Shown here: positions 46,475-54,616 of the stretch, one piece after another | How positions within the stretch are numbered: the stretch's first letter is position 1 | Layout: every line of letters starts with the position of its first letter | NCBI GenBank assembly: GCA_018064245.1 | Contig: JAGHVO010000036.1 | Location: forward strand, 1 to 64,000 | Direction of reading: 5' to 3' | Origin: Candidatus Colimorpha pelethequi | GTDB lineage: Bacteria > Bacteroidota > Bacteroidia > Bacteroidales > P3 | Length of the DNA stretch: 64,000 nt | Program-made: the position numbers and the translations under genes | The notes under the pieces: model-generated | The model's input: the letters and a program-made list of their open reading frames with translations, nothing else | What the model was told of the DNA's origin: nothing | The model's database searches: none

Positions 46475-47968
46475 TTACCTAAAATTCAACTCCCGTTTCA
46501 ATCTATAATACGAAGGCGAGACAAGCGCCAACAAAGCGAAAATCTCTATTCTACCAGCCAACATCAGCACAACCAGTGTCCACTTTGAAAAATCGGACAA
46601 CATCGCATAGTCGATGGTCATTCCCAAATTGTTCATCATTGGAGACGGTCCGATGTTGCCCATGTTGGAAACAGCAAAGCAGACGGCATCGGGAATGTTC
46701 TCTCCACCCAAGGTAAGCAAAAATGCGCCTCCCGCAAAGAAACACAGATACAAGAAAATGAACGCAAAAACCTTTTTGATGTATGCCAGAGGGATACGTT
46801 CGCCGTCAACAACCACCGAAAACACAGCATTGGGATGCATAATCTTGGAGAAATAATTCCGCACATAGCGAACACCAATCATCACACGTTTCAGTTTCAA
46901 GCCGCTACCAGTCGATCCCGAACAGGCGCCGACAATCATCAATACAAACGTGATGCCTGAGACCAAGAACGACCAATGTTCGGGACGATTGATGAAAAAG
47001 CCGCAGGTGGAAACCGTTGACGCCAAATGGAAAAACGAATAGCAGAAAGACTCTGCGCCATTGCCGGCAGCCACCAACGCCACGGTAGCGACTACCACGG
47101 AAATTCCAAAAACGAGCAAATAATACTTAAACTCATCACCCCGTACAGCGCGCCATCGAAAAGTAAGGATATTGTACAGCAGCGCCATGTTCATACCCGA
47201 AAACAGCATGAAAAAGGCAACCACAAACAAAGTCATTCCCGACATCGAAGTCAATCCATTGGAAGACGTCATAAATCCGCCCGTAGATATAGTACTGAAC
47301 GACAAGCAGAAAGAGTTCAGCAATCCATTTCCGCTCAGCAACAACAACACCGTCATCAGCGCTGTCATCAGCACATACACGCGCAACATCCTATTCACGC
47401 TTTCAGCCAGGCGAGGATGCAACTTGGGCTGCATGGCACCCGAAAACTCAGCATCATACAAATGGCGAGACCCCACTTTCAATTTGCGGAACGCCACTAC
47501 AACAATAAGCATAAATCCCAGTCCGCCAATCCATTGCGTAATGCTGCGCCACAATAGCAATCCTGCTGGAAGCTGCTCGGGAGTAGATATTACCGAAGAG
47601 CCCGTGGTGGTAAAACCGCTAAACGACTCAAAAGCGGCATCGGTAAAACCGCGCGCCACGCCTGTCAAAAGATAGGGAATCGAAGCGACCAGCGGAACCA
47701 CGATCCACACCATAGCAGTAATCCAGAAACTATTCCTCCCCTGCACGTCGTAATCGGCCTGCGACCCCAGAACATTGCGAAGCAAGTAGCCCAGCAACAC
47801 GAACAACAAGAACGAGGCGAACATGGCGCGCCAAGTTCCGTCGAGCGAAACCAACGAAACCAAAAGCGGAGGCAACATCGCCCCAGCAAGCACAAGAAAC
47901 ACAATGCCCAAAATGCGGGCATACAGTCTCAACGGTGCCATCTGTGCTATGTGTCCCACTTTCAACAT
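46475..47968 (-). CDS. trkH: TrkH/KtrB-type potassium uptake subunit (first copy)
   Basis: A 497-residue K+ transporter subunit with about ten to twelve helices. Selectivity-filter-like turns are SGFTTTGSSVIS, ISTGGFMTSS, VSTCGFFINR and SNMGNIGPSP. It lies directly after trkA with a six-base gap, so it is the presumed main partner of TrkA. Confidence 0.94.
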   Translation of the reverse strand: MLKVGHIAQMAPLRLYARILGIVFLVLAGAMLPPLLVSLVSLDGTWRAMFASFLLFVLLGYLLRNVLGSQADYDVQGRNSFWITAMVWIVVPLVASIPYLLTGVARGFTDAAFESFSGFTTTGSSVISTPEQLPAGLLLWRSITQWIGGLGFMLIVVVAFRKLKVGSRHLYDAEFSGAMQPKLHPRLAESVNRMLRVYVLMTALMTVLLLLSGNGLLNSFCLSFSTISTGGFMTSSNGLTSMSGMTLFVVAFFMLFSGMNMALLYNILTFRWRAVRGDEFKYYLLVFGISVVVATVALVAAGNGAESFCYSFFHLASTVSTCGFFINRPEHWSFLVSGITFVLMIVGACSGSTGSGLKLKRVMIGVRYVRNYFSKIMHPNAVFSVVVDGERIPLAYIKKVFAFIFLYLCFFAGGAFLLTLGGENIPDAVCFAVSNMGNIGPSPMMNNLGMTIDYAMLSDFSKWTLVVLMLAGRIEIFALLALVSPSYYRLKRELNFR

Positions 47969-47974
47969 CTTCCC

Positions 47975-49315
47975 TTATTCAAACAATCTTGCCACGCGCG
48001 ACATTACCGAAGGCAAAGCGAAAACGACAACCTTGTCGTTGGCTTTGAGTTGCGTATCTCGGGCAGGAAGAATAGTATCTCTGCCTCGTATGATACCGCC
48101 AACCATAGCGCCTTCGGGAAGGTTGATATCCGCCAACACCGAACGCGTAGCCGGCGCACGTTTTCCAACTATAAACTCAATCAATTCCGCATTGGTACCG
48201 CTGAGCCACTTGCTCGAAACGGTGTCGCCCTTGACGATAAAACGAGCGATATAAGATGCCGTGATAAGCTTTTTGTTGATGATGGTATCAATGCCGATGT
48301 CTTGGGAAAGATTGATAAATCCCGTATTCTCGACCAAAGCGATCGTACGACGGACACCCAATTTTTTAGCGTTCAAACAAGTGAGCACATTTGTTTCCGA
48401 CGAATTAGTCACCGACACAAAAGCGTCAGTATTCATCAAGCCCTCCTGCTTCAGCATCTCAATGTCCGTAGCGTCGCCATGCACCACCAATGTACCGGAA
48501 AGCACCGTACTCAAATCCTCGCAACGTTTCAGGTTTTCCTCCACCAAGGTAACCTTTTTTTCTTTCTGAAGCGTCAAAGCGGCATATCGACCTATGCGGC
48601 CACCGCCGGCAATCATCACGTTCTTGATGGCCACCTCGCGCTTTCCCGTAACCTCCTTGATGACATCCAGTTGATTAGGCTTGCTAATCACATAGGCAAG
48701 GTCGCCGGCATGGAACACGAAATCGCTATGCGGGATATAGGTCTCGCCCGAACGCAACACGGCGACGACTCGCGCCTGCATGGTGCGATAGACATGCGTC
48801 AAATCCTCCACGCTCTTACCCACCACGGGAGAGCCATCTTCGAGGCGCAGCAGATACATGGTGAGCAGTCCGCCCGAGAAATCGAAAAACTCCGTAGCAA
48901 CAGTATGGTTCAACAGATTCGTAATCTCCTTTGCGGCAATACGTTCCGGGCACACAAGCTCATCCACGCCCAAATCTCGAAACATGTCGCGATGGTTGGG
49001 TTGCAGCAGTTCTGCATTGGTAATACGCGCCACCGTGCGTTTCGCCTTCAATTTCTTGGCAAGAATGCAAGTAATCAAATTGATGGATTCGTCGTGCAAG
49101 ACCGACAGAAACAAGTCGCAGTTGGCCACATCGGCATCTTTCAGCACCTGTGGCGAAGTCGAATCCCCCGCAATAGTCAGCAAGTCGGTTTCCGACTCAA
49201 GTCGCTGCAGCAATTCCGAATGAGGATCCACCACCGTAATACTATGATCCAGCTCCGTCAACGATTTAGCAAGGTGAAACCCCACTTCGCCATCTCCAGC
49301 AATGATGATATTCAT
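47975..49315 (-). CDS. trkA: TrkA, NAD-binding regulator of potassium uptake
   Basis: A 446-residue cytosolic protein with two TrkA_N (RCK) Rossmann domains, GDGEVGFHLAKSL near residues 7-19 and IAGGGRIGRYAALTL near 230-245. Each is followed by a TrkA_C domain. It senses nucleotide and gates TrkH. It heads the trk operon. The intergenic DNA upstream contains AGTTTTAATATTTG but no clear promoter. Confidence 0.96.
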   Translation of the reverse strand: MNIIIAGDGEVGFHLAKSLTELDHSITVVDPHSELLQRLESETDLLTIAGDSTSPQVLKDADVANCDLFLSVLHDESINLITCILAKKLKAKRTVARITNAELLQPNHRDMFRDLGVDELVCPERIAAKEITNLLNHTVATEFFDFSGGLLTMYLLRLEDGSPVVGKSVEDLTHVYRTMQARVVAVLRSGETYIPHSDFVFHAGDLAYVISKPNQLDVIKEVTGKREVAIKNVMIAGGGRIGRYAALTLQKEKKVTLVEENLKRCEDLSTVLSGTLVVHGDATDIEMLKQEGLMNTDAFVSVTNSSETNVLTCLNAKKLGVRRTIALVENTGFINLSQDIGIDTIINKKLITASYIARFIVKGDTVSSKWLSGTNAELIEFIVGKRAPATRSVLADINLPEGAMVGGIIRGRDTILPARDTQLKANDKVVVFALPSVMSRVARLFE

Positions 49316-49429
49316 TTATTTTAAGTTAAGAGTTTTAATATTTGATAATTAACGACCAATGCGTAAAACAATTTTCCAACACTTCAAATCATTCTGATTT
49401 ATCCTTTTATCGTAACGTTGATATTCGAG

Positions 49430-49573
49430 TTATATTTCCTGTTGATAATACACTTTGTAGAATTTGCCTCTTTCGTCCTTGCCCTGCTCCACGTTCTCAC
49501 GGTTGCCGTCGATGATAATTTGGATTTTCTTGTCCAAACGGATGACGCGCTTGTAGATTGCTCGACCTTGTTC
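49430..49573 (-). pseudogene. Gene fragment (KRVIRLDKKIQ tail)
   Basis: An open frame of 47 codons without a start codon that ends in a normal stop. It begins right after an in-frame stop and reads EQGRAIYKRVIRLDKKIQ... About 39 bases of it (49518-49556) recur with one mismatch at 52327-52365. I do not recognise the family; it is probably the end of a decayed gene. It borders the AlbA-like remnant upstream in transcription. Confidence 0.45.
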
Positions 49574-49576
49574 TTA

Positions 49577-50011
49577 TTAGTCTTGTTTGTCAATAACTTG
49601 TATATATTTTTGATTCCTGCTGTTAGGTTTTTCCCGAACTGTCATTTTCACCAATCCATATTCTATCAAGGTATCAATGTACATCCGTTTATATCCTCCT
49701 CGATTGCTTTGCCGGAATAGTTGCAATAATTCCTTTAGAGATTTTGGAGTACTTAATGATATATATGTTTTTGCCAATAGTTCAATATCCAACGACTTAT
49801 CTTGTGACACATCTTGTAACATACATTTCTTAACAAACTCTATATCAAACAAATTAACTTGTAACATATCTTGTGACACAACTTGAGACATAACTTGTCC
49901 TACAAATTTAGGATGACAAGGAATATCAATTAAGAAGTAACTTGAGTCTTGTAATAAACGGATGCCAAGGTGTAAAAACTGGGGGATGAATACACCTGTT
50001 GTAAATACTAA
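49577..50011 (-). pseudogene. Remnant of an AlbA/RecG-like ATP-binding protein (winged-helix tail)
   Basis: An open frame of about 144 codons with no proper start at its upstream end, of which the ORF track reports the last 104. It contains tandem SQVVSQDMLQVN/QDVSQD-like units and a winged-helix tail (LKELLQLFRQSNRGGYKRMYIDTL, MTVREKPNSRNQKYI), which resembles the C-terminus of AlbA_2/RecG-like and Fic-associated transcription-regulator proteins in Bacteroidota. The N-terminal domains are missing, so it is probably a truncated gene. Confidence 0.55.
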
Positions 50012-50026
50012 TTACTGATGGTATTA

Positions 50027-50710
50027 CTAAATTGACTTTAGTTTTTCAACCCATTCAGCAAAATGCTTACATGATTTACTCAAACAATCCATGCCAATTT
50101 CGTGAGCAATCATAGACCCAATGGCTGGTTTGTTGTTCGCATAATCAGGGAAAACTTTAATAATTCTTTTTGATGGAGCTGTATCTACTCCGTCATTAAT
50201 TAATTCAGGATTACCTTTCTCTTCGACAATACTTTTTAATATATCTATTCCTTTTTGATTTCCAATATATTCTATTTCAAATTTTTGAGGATAAGTAAAT
50301 AATAATGTCTCAAATTCATGTAACTGAATGTATGGAATGAAACGGTAATCGTTAATGTCATCCGCAAAAGCTTGTTCCAATATTTTTACTTTTGTATAGG
50401 GATCAACTTGTTTTTTTGCGATACAAAAACCTGGAAAATCATTGGGTAGTGCATATAAATCAAACATGGAAGAAAAACGAACATCATTGTTATTCTGTTC
50501 TTCTTTTAACCATTGGATAATATCATTTTTTGCTTTGGCATAATTTATCATGCCGCCACGGTACTTAATGTCTTGACGGTGTTTGTCCTTGCTAGTGAGG
50601 ACACAACGTACGTCAGTAGAGATATTATAATCGCCTAAAAATTCCGTTAGGGTCTTCTTGACGAAGGCTTCTTCAGTCTGGCCTTCTGCTATGATGTGCA
50701 AACGTTTCAT
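50027..50710 (-). CDS. DUF4276 protein (TOPRIM-like), paired with AAA ATPase
   Basis: A 227-residue protein. It starts MKRLHIIAEGQTEEAFVKK, where EGxTE is the catalytic glutamate motif of TOPRIM-type folds, and continues with FDLYALPNDFPGF, as in DUF4276. DUF4276 proteins are usually paired with OLD-like AAA ATPases and are predicted defence nucleases. The ATG overlaps the ATPase stop by four bases, with AGGAGGT just upstream, so the pair is translated together. Nuclease activity is inferred. Confidence 0.8.
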   Translation of the reverse strand: MKRLHIIAEGQTEEAFVKKTLTEFLGDYNISTDVRCVLTSKDKHRQDIKYRGGMINYAKAKNDIIQWLKEEQNNNDVRFSSMFDLYALPNDFPGFCIAKKQVDPYTKVKILEQAFADDINDYRFIPYIQLHEFETLLFTYPQKFEIEYIGNQKGIDILKSIVEEKGNPELINDGVDTAPSKRIIKVFPDYANNKPAIGSMIAHEIGMDCLSKSCKHFAEWVEKLKSI

Positions 50711-51843
50711 GGACGACCTCCTATCACATTCTTATCCCACAATTCGCTCGTAGTATAGTCTTTTAGCCAATCTTGTAATCCCATTTCATCCAATTTTTTG
50801 AAAGTGGAGGTTTTTTCTCGATTGTTACGTTCGACAACAACAATTTTATCGGCCGAAAACTCATCAATCAATCGAGGAGACTGGGTGGCAACAATAATTT
50901 GAGCAGTATTGCTGGCTTTTTTTATCATTCCAGCCAAAATATCTATTGCAGTAGGGTGAAGTCCTAATTCCGGTTCATCCAAAACAATGATGGGAGGCAT
51001 TGTGTCTTCTGGTTGAAGAAGCAATGTCGCCAACGCCATAAAACGCAATGTGCCATCGGATATCTGATGTGCTCCAAAAATATTATTATTTCCTTTTTCT
51101 CTCCAATCCAAATCTATAAAATATTCATTTTGTATCGAAGGCAACATGACAAAATCATCAAACTGGGGGAAAACTTGTTGTATATAACGGATTATTCGAG
51201 CATAATATGGTTCACCACCTTTTTTTGTCTTGATACCATATAAAAAAGCGGCAAGATTTCCTGCGTCAGAACGTAACATCCTATTATTCGCAATATTGGT
51301 ATGTTGTTTTATTTCCGATTTACTACTCGTATCATGGAATTGAAAATACTGACATCCTTTTAATAAAGAAAGGACAAATTGAACCATGTTTTTGTAAGGT
51401 TTTCCCACCATTGATTGCTCAATCAATTGGGATTCCTTTCTTCCAACATCCATAGTAATAACAAACGGATCTTTGAACTTTTCTCTATTCAAAATACTCA
51501 AAGTTTCTTCTGTGTAAATGAGAATATCTCCAGCAGCATGTGTTAAACGGAAAGAATACTCATCCTTACTCTGTTTATCCGAGAAAGTCAACTTCGCAAA
51601 CATCGATTGAGTTTGTTTTGATCCATAGTGTAAAAACGAATTAGCAAACCCATGTTCTGCTACATATCTCTGAAGAGAACCCGTTATGGCAAATCCAAGC
51701 ATGTGAAAAAAGGAAATGATATTACTTTTCCCAACGCCATTGGCTCCTATCAATACCGTAACATCATCATTGATAGGTATTTTTTGTTCACCATCAATGG
51801 ATTTATAACCAGATAGACTTATTTCGTTCAATTTTAATTTCAT
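50707..51843 (-). CDS. AAA_21/OLD-like ATPase of a two-gene defence-type unit
   Basis: A 378-residue ABC/SMC-like ATPase. Walker A GANGVGKS is at residues 33-40, the signature-like AHQISDGTLRFMALATLLL near 263, Walker B IIVLDEPELGLHP near 288 and VATQSPRLIDEF near 320. It resembles the ATPase halves of OLD, Gabija, PARIS and AbiL-type systems. It has its own TATTTTTGC promoter. Its role is probably to sense infection and license the DUF4276 partner. Confidence 0.85.
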   Translation of the reverse strand: MKLKLNEISLSGYKSIDGEQKIPINDDVTVLIGANGVGKSNIISFFHMLGFAITGSLQRYVAEHGFANSFLHYGSKQTQSMFAKLTFSDKQSKDEYSFRLTHAAGDILIYTEETLSILNREKFKDPFVITMDVGRKESQLIEQSMVGKPYKNMVQFVLSLLKGCQYFQFHDTSSKSEIKQHTNIANNRMLRSDAGNLAAFLYGIKTKKGGEPYYARIIRYIQQVFPQFDDFVMLPSIQNEYFIDLDWREKGNNNIFGAHQISDGTLRFMALATLLLQPEDTMPPIIVLDEPELGLHPTAIDILAGMIKKASNTAQIIVATQSPRLIDEFSADKIVVVERNNREKTSTFKKLDEMGLQDWLKDYTTSELWDKNVIGGRP

Positions 51844-51856
51844 ATCTTATTTTTTT

Positions 51857-51865
51857 GCAAAAATA
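51857..51865 (-). promoter_or_regulatory. -7 promoter box (TATTTTTGC) of the AAA-DUF4276 operon
   Basis: TATTTTTGC ends 13 bases before the ATG at 51843. Confidence 0.75.
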
Positions 51866-52250
51866 CTAAAAAACTTTTATTTCATAACCAATGCATTTAA
51901 TCCCCACAAATAATCCTTTACTTTTGGTAGTTATCCAAGCTTCTATGGCAATAGGAAATGAGACTACGACAATTGTCGCATCACTGGTGCGACAATTTGG
52001 CTGACTGGATTGTTTTCTTCCATTTTCAATAAATACATCTTGCAAAGTACGCTTTTTTTTAGATGTTATTCCGCCGAGATGGTTGACGGTGAATCTATCT
52101 CGGTGGTCGATTCCCTGCGGTGTTAATGGAGATTTCACCGCATCTATCGCATTGAAAAAAACATCTTAAAGGAAGGATTGAAATCGAGCATTTCATTTGG
52201 TTAGAATAAAAACGAGGCAAGGTATTTGATTAAAAAACTGTAAATTATAA
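51866..52250. other. Gene-poor stretch with hairpin and decayed ORF
   Basis: About 385 bases between the AAA promoter and the first BRO-like fragment. It holds a 90-codon minus-strand ORF (51866-52138) that I do not recognise and do not trust, and a strong inverted repeat: AATTGTCGCA (51971-51980) and TGCGACAATT (51988-51997) around TCACTGG. Confidence 0.5.
51971..51997. repeat. Perfect 10-bp inverted repeat
   Basis: AATTGTCGCA and its exact reverse complement around a seven-base spacer, with further C-G pairing inside. No T-run follows, so it is not an obvious terminator; it may be a regulator site, an element end or debris. Confidence 0.8.
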
Positions 52251-52463
52251 TTATCCTAAGTATCCAAACACACTTTGCAACGCTTCAAAATACTGTTTGT
52301 TTTTAAGGAGAACATCTTTTCTTAACATTTGGATTTTCTTGTTCAAACGGATGACGCGCTTGTAGCCAGCAATATCGAGCACCGAGAAGAACCACTGGCT
52401 CTTTTCCTCGTCCCAGACAGCCCGCACTTCGCGGTCGTTGTAAAAACGGATGGAGGTTTTCAT
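52251..52463 (-). pseudogene. BRO-N-like fragment 1
   Basis: A 70-codon ORF starting MKTSIRFYNDREVRAVWDEE, followed by KSQWFFSVLDIAG, which looks like the start of a BRO-N (phage antirepressor type) domain. It then runs into YKRVIRLNKKIQ, a segment shared with the fragment at 49430. BRO-N domains are about 100 residues and usually have a C-terminal half, so this is truncated and probably chimeric. Confidence 0.6.
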
Positions 52464-52518
52464 CTCAATTAACAATTTATAATGTACAATAGTCTGCTTC
52501 GCAAAAATAATGATTTAT

Positions 52519-52596
52519 TCATTTCCTCGGGCATGCGCAGTTGAGCCATTGCGTCACTTGTTGCTCTACGGGTTTCAGTTCGGAAAGTTTGGACAT
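52519..52596 (-). pseudogene. Short fragment MSKLSELKPVEQQ
   Basis: A 25-codon frame, MSKLSELKPVEQQVTQWLN then CACPRK and stop. The beginning resembles the N-terminus of DEAD/HsdR-type helicases, but the match is by memory only. It breaks off at once, so it can only be a remnant. Confidence 0.3.
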
Positions 52597-52664
52597 ATTT
52601 ATCGTTTTTATTTTAATCTGATTCTTTCCAATGTTTTAGAGATTGGAGAGAATTCTCTGTGTAG

Positions 52665-52769
52665 TCAATTTAAAATGGACATGGTACAATTGATTATGAT
52701 ACTATAATTTTCCTCGTCCCCAATGGCACGCACTTCGTGGTCGTTGTAAAAGAGGATGGAGGTCTTCAT
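52665..52769 (-). pseudogene. BRO-N-like fragment 2
   Basis: A 34-codon frame too short for the ORF track. It starts MKTSILFYNDHEVRAIGDEE, close to fragment 1 over its first 20 residues and over about 60 bases of DNA, then diverges and stops. The two copies start about 306 bases apart. Confidence 0.65.
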
Positions 52770-52779
52770 TTCAAAAAAA

Positions 52780-53460
52780 TTACGGAATTAACATTGTCCT
52801 ATCAATACCATCTACTGCTCGAACAAATTCATAAATAAAAATAGTTGTATCAACAACATCTTGATGACTTATTGGATACCTCTTTTGATTTATTGAATCC
52901 CAATCAGCTTCATGAGCAATTCTGTTTCTTTGATCTATTACAAGTTTCAATTTTGTATCAAAATCAGAATTTGTTATTGAATATCCATTATTATTTATTT
53001 CACTAACAATATCTTGGATTTTATGAGTGTTAGTCCATATATAACTTAATGCATCTGCTATTTTGTCTTGTTGTTGAAATGATAGTGATTTAAAAATTCC
53101 ACTAAAATATGTATAAAGAAACTCTGATATTTCTGTTTCGTATTCAATCTGATTTATTGTAGCAGTTGCTCTTTTATTTTCAATATCTACAAAATTGACA
53201 ACATTTTCTAAATTCATTGTAGCATTGTTCCATTTTTTAGTTCGTGTTCTTCTTTGAAAGTAAGCTTCAACTATTCCATCTTTTACTAATTTATGAAAAT
53301 AATTATCCATTGCACTTATAACGGTTATTATTTCCATCCTTAATATGTCACTCAAACTATCTTGTAGTAAAGGATTTGTGTTTAATGTAGCAATATAAAA
53401 AGTATCTACTAATTTTACATCGTTGATGTTACAACAAAAAATATTAAAAGCATTACTCAT
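52780..53460 (-). CDS. HEPN-domain protein (MAE_28990-like), putative RNase
   Basis: A 226-residue all-alpha protein. The C-terminal region contains the HEPN motif in DQRNRIAHEADW: R178 and H183 (Rx4H with a polar residue), followed by acidic residues as in the MAE_28990/RiboL-PSP-HEPN group. HEPN proteins are metal-independent RNases in toxin, CRISPR and phage-defence systems. The gene overlaps the end of the ParA gene by eight bases. The DNA is very AT-rich compared with flanking core genes, which suggests transfer. Confidence 0.82.
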   Translation of the reverse strand: MSNAFNIFCCNINDVKLVDTFYIATLNTNPLLQDSLSDILRMEIITVISAMDNYFHKLVKDGIVEAYFQRRTRTKKWNNATMNLENVVNFVDIENKRATATINQIEYETEISEFLYTYFSGIFKSLSFQQQDKIADALSYIWTNTHKIQDIVSEINNNGYSITNSDFDTKLKLVIDQRNRIAHEADWDSINQKRYPISHQDVVDTTIFIYEFVRAVDGIDRTMLIP

Positions 53461-54466
53461 ATAGGAGAATTATCGTATTACATATATTGATAAAGGCATT
53501 TTGGAAATCAGAAAGAGTAGACATTAAATTTTCTTTTATTACTCCAGAATTCGGTATATCAGCTTCAGTTAAAGCAACAACTGGAATACTTAATTGTTGA
53601 CTAGTTTGTCCCAGTGATGCGAAATCTTTTATTTCTGCTAGGCAATAGTCATTTGTGTATTTTTCAACATCAAAAGTCATATTGTATTTTTGAATTTCTG
53701 GGACTAACTTATTTTTAGTAATTTCTTTGATTTCATGAATATTATCTTTATATGGACCTGCTGCTTTGCCATTCCTAATATTAAATCTTTGAATTATTGT
53801 TCCAATAAATTGTGGTAAATGAGCAGGAAAAGAATATGCAGCATTTGTAAAATTACTAATGTTATTATTTTTCCATTTTGCCCAAGAAGGAAGAATGTAA
53901 CTCAAACTGTTTAATGCCATTTTACAAAACAAATCTGGATTTGTTGGAATAATAAATCCGTCACTGATTAAAAACATAACTTGATTGATAGAACCTAATC
54001 CCGGATTGACATCAATAAACACATAGTCAATTTCATATTTTTGGATGGTTTTTTCTATCAATTCATTGAATGAACCTGGTAGATTCTGTAAACTTGACAG
54101 AGACATAGATGCTGTTAAGGCAAATGTGAGTTGAGCTTCCAATTCGGATAAATTCATATGGCCTGCCAGCAAGTATAAATTTGAATTACGAGAATGATTC
54201 TTGCAATCTACAGCTTTAATCGGATTCGGACTTCCTTGAAATGCTGGATCAACACCATTTTTTATATTTTGGTTTTGCGTATCCGGTTCATCATAAAATC
54301 TGTCAAAATCTGTTCCTAAAAAGAATGATGTCAAATTACATTGAGGGTCGGCATCAACTAGTAAAACTCTTTTCCCCATTTCAGCCAGTTTCCAGCCAAT
54401 ATTGTAAGTTGAAGTTGTTTTACTGACCCCACCTTTGTGGTTGAATAATAAAATTTTTTTTGCCAT
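53453..54466 (-). CDS. ParA/Soj-like ATPase paired with HEPN
   Basis: A 337-residue ParA-type ATPase. The deviant Walker A motif KGGVSKTT is at residues 11-18, the DADPQCN switch follows near 39-45 and YVFIDVNPGLGS (Walker B region) near 148-159. It carries a long insert and tail that chromosome-partition ParA proteins lack. There is no parB or parS here. Its overlap with the HEPN gene shows the two are one unit. Probably it senses or positions something and controls the HEPN partner; this is inference. Confidence 0.82.
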   Translation of the reverse strand: MAKKILLFNHKGGVSKTTSTYNIGWKLAEMGKRVLLVDADPQCNLTSFFLGTDFDRFYDEPDTQNQNIKNGVDPAFQGSPNPIKAVDCKNHSRNSNLYLLAGHMNLSELEAQLTFALTASMSLSSLQNLPGSFNELIEKTIQKYEIDYVFIDVNPGLGSINQVMFLISDGFIIPTNPDLFCKMALNSLSYILPSWAKWKNNNISNFTNAAYSFPAHLPQFIGTIIQRFNIRNGKAAGPYKDNIHEIKEITKNKLVPEIQKYNMTFDVEKYTNDYCLAEIKDFASLGQTSQQLSIPVVALTEADIPNSGVIKENLMSTLSDFQNAFINICNTIILLYE

Positions 54467-54468
54467 AA

Positions 54469-54585
54469 TTAAATCGTTAAGTTATACTTTATCTTTATTA
54501 TCTTTTTTTTCACCCTCACTCTCCCCGTCAGCAACTGCTGCATCAGCGACTTGTTGAGAAATCGAGTGCGGTTGATTTTCTTGTT
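54469..54585 (-). pseudogene. HsdS C-terminal remnant
   Basis: A 38-codon frame, without a start codon, that reads NKKINRTRFLNKSLMQQLLTGRVRVKKK and then stops. SLMQQLLTGRVRVK is a common end of type I restriction specificity subunits (HsdS). The rest of the gene is gone. It lies between the type IIG enzyme and the ParA gene. Confidence 0.6.
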
Positions 54586-54616
54586 TTACCTATAGTCGTT
54601 TCACTAATGTTTTAAA

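Noticed and set aside
49399-49593. 64-codon minus-strand ORF rich in Ser, Thr and Lys
   Set aside because: It overlaps the better-supported frame that shares a repeat with 52.3 kb and has no family resemblance.
51866-52138. 90-codon minus-strand ORF
   Set aside because: No recognised family, no promoter, and it spans the inverted repeat; treated as debris of the island.
53453-54466. ParA gene as part of a plasmid or chromosome partition locus
   Set aside because: There is no parB, no parS-like palindrome and no replication gene nearby; the overlap is with a HEPN gene instead.
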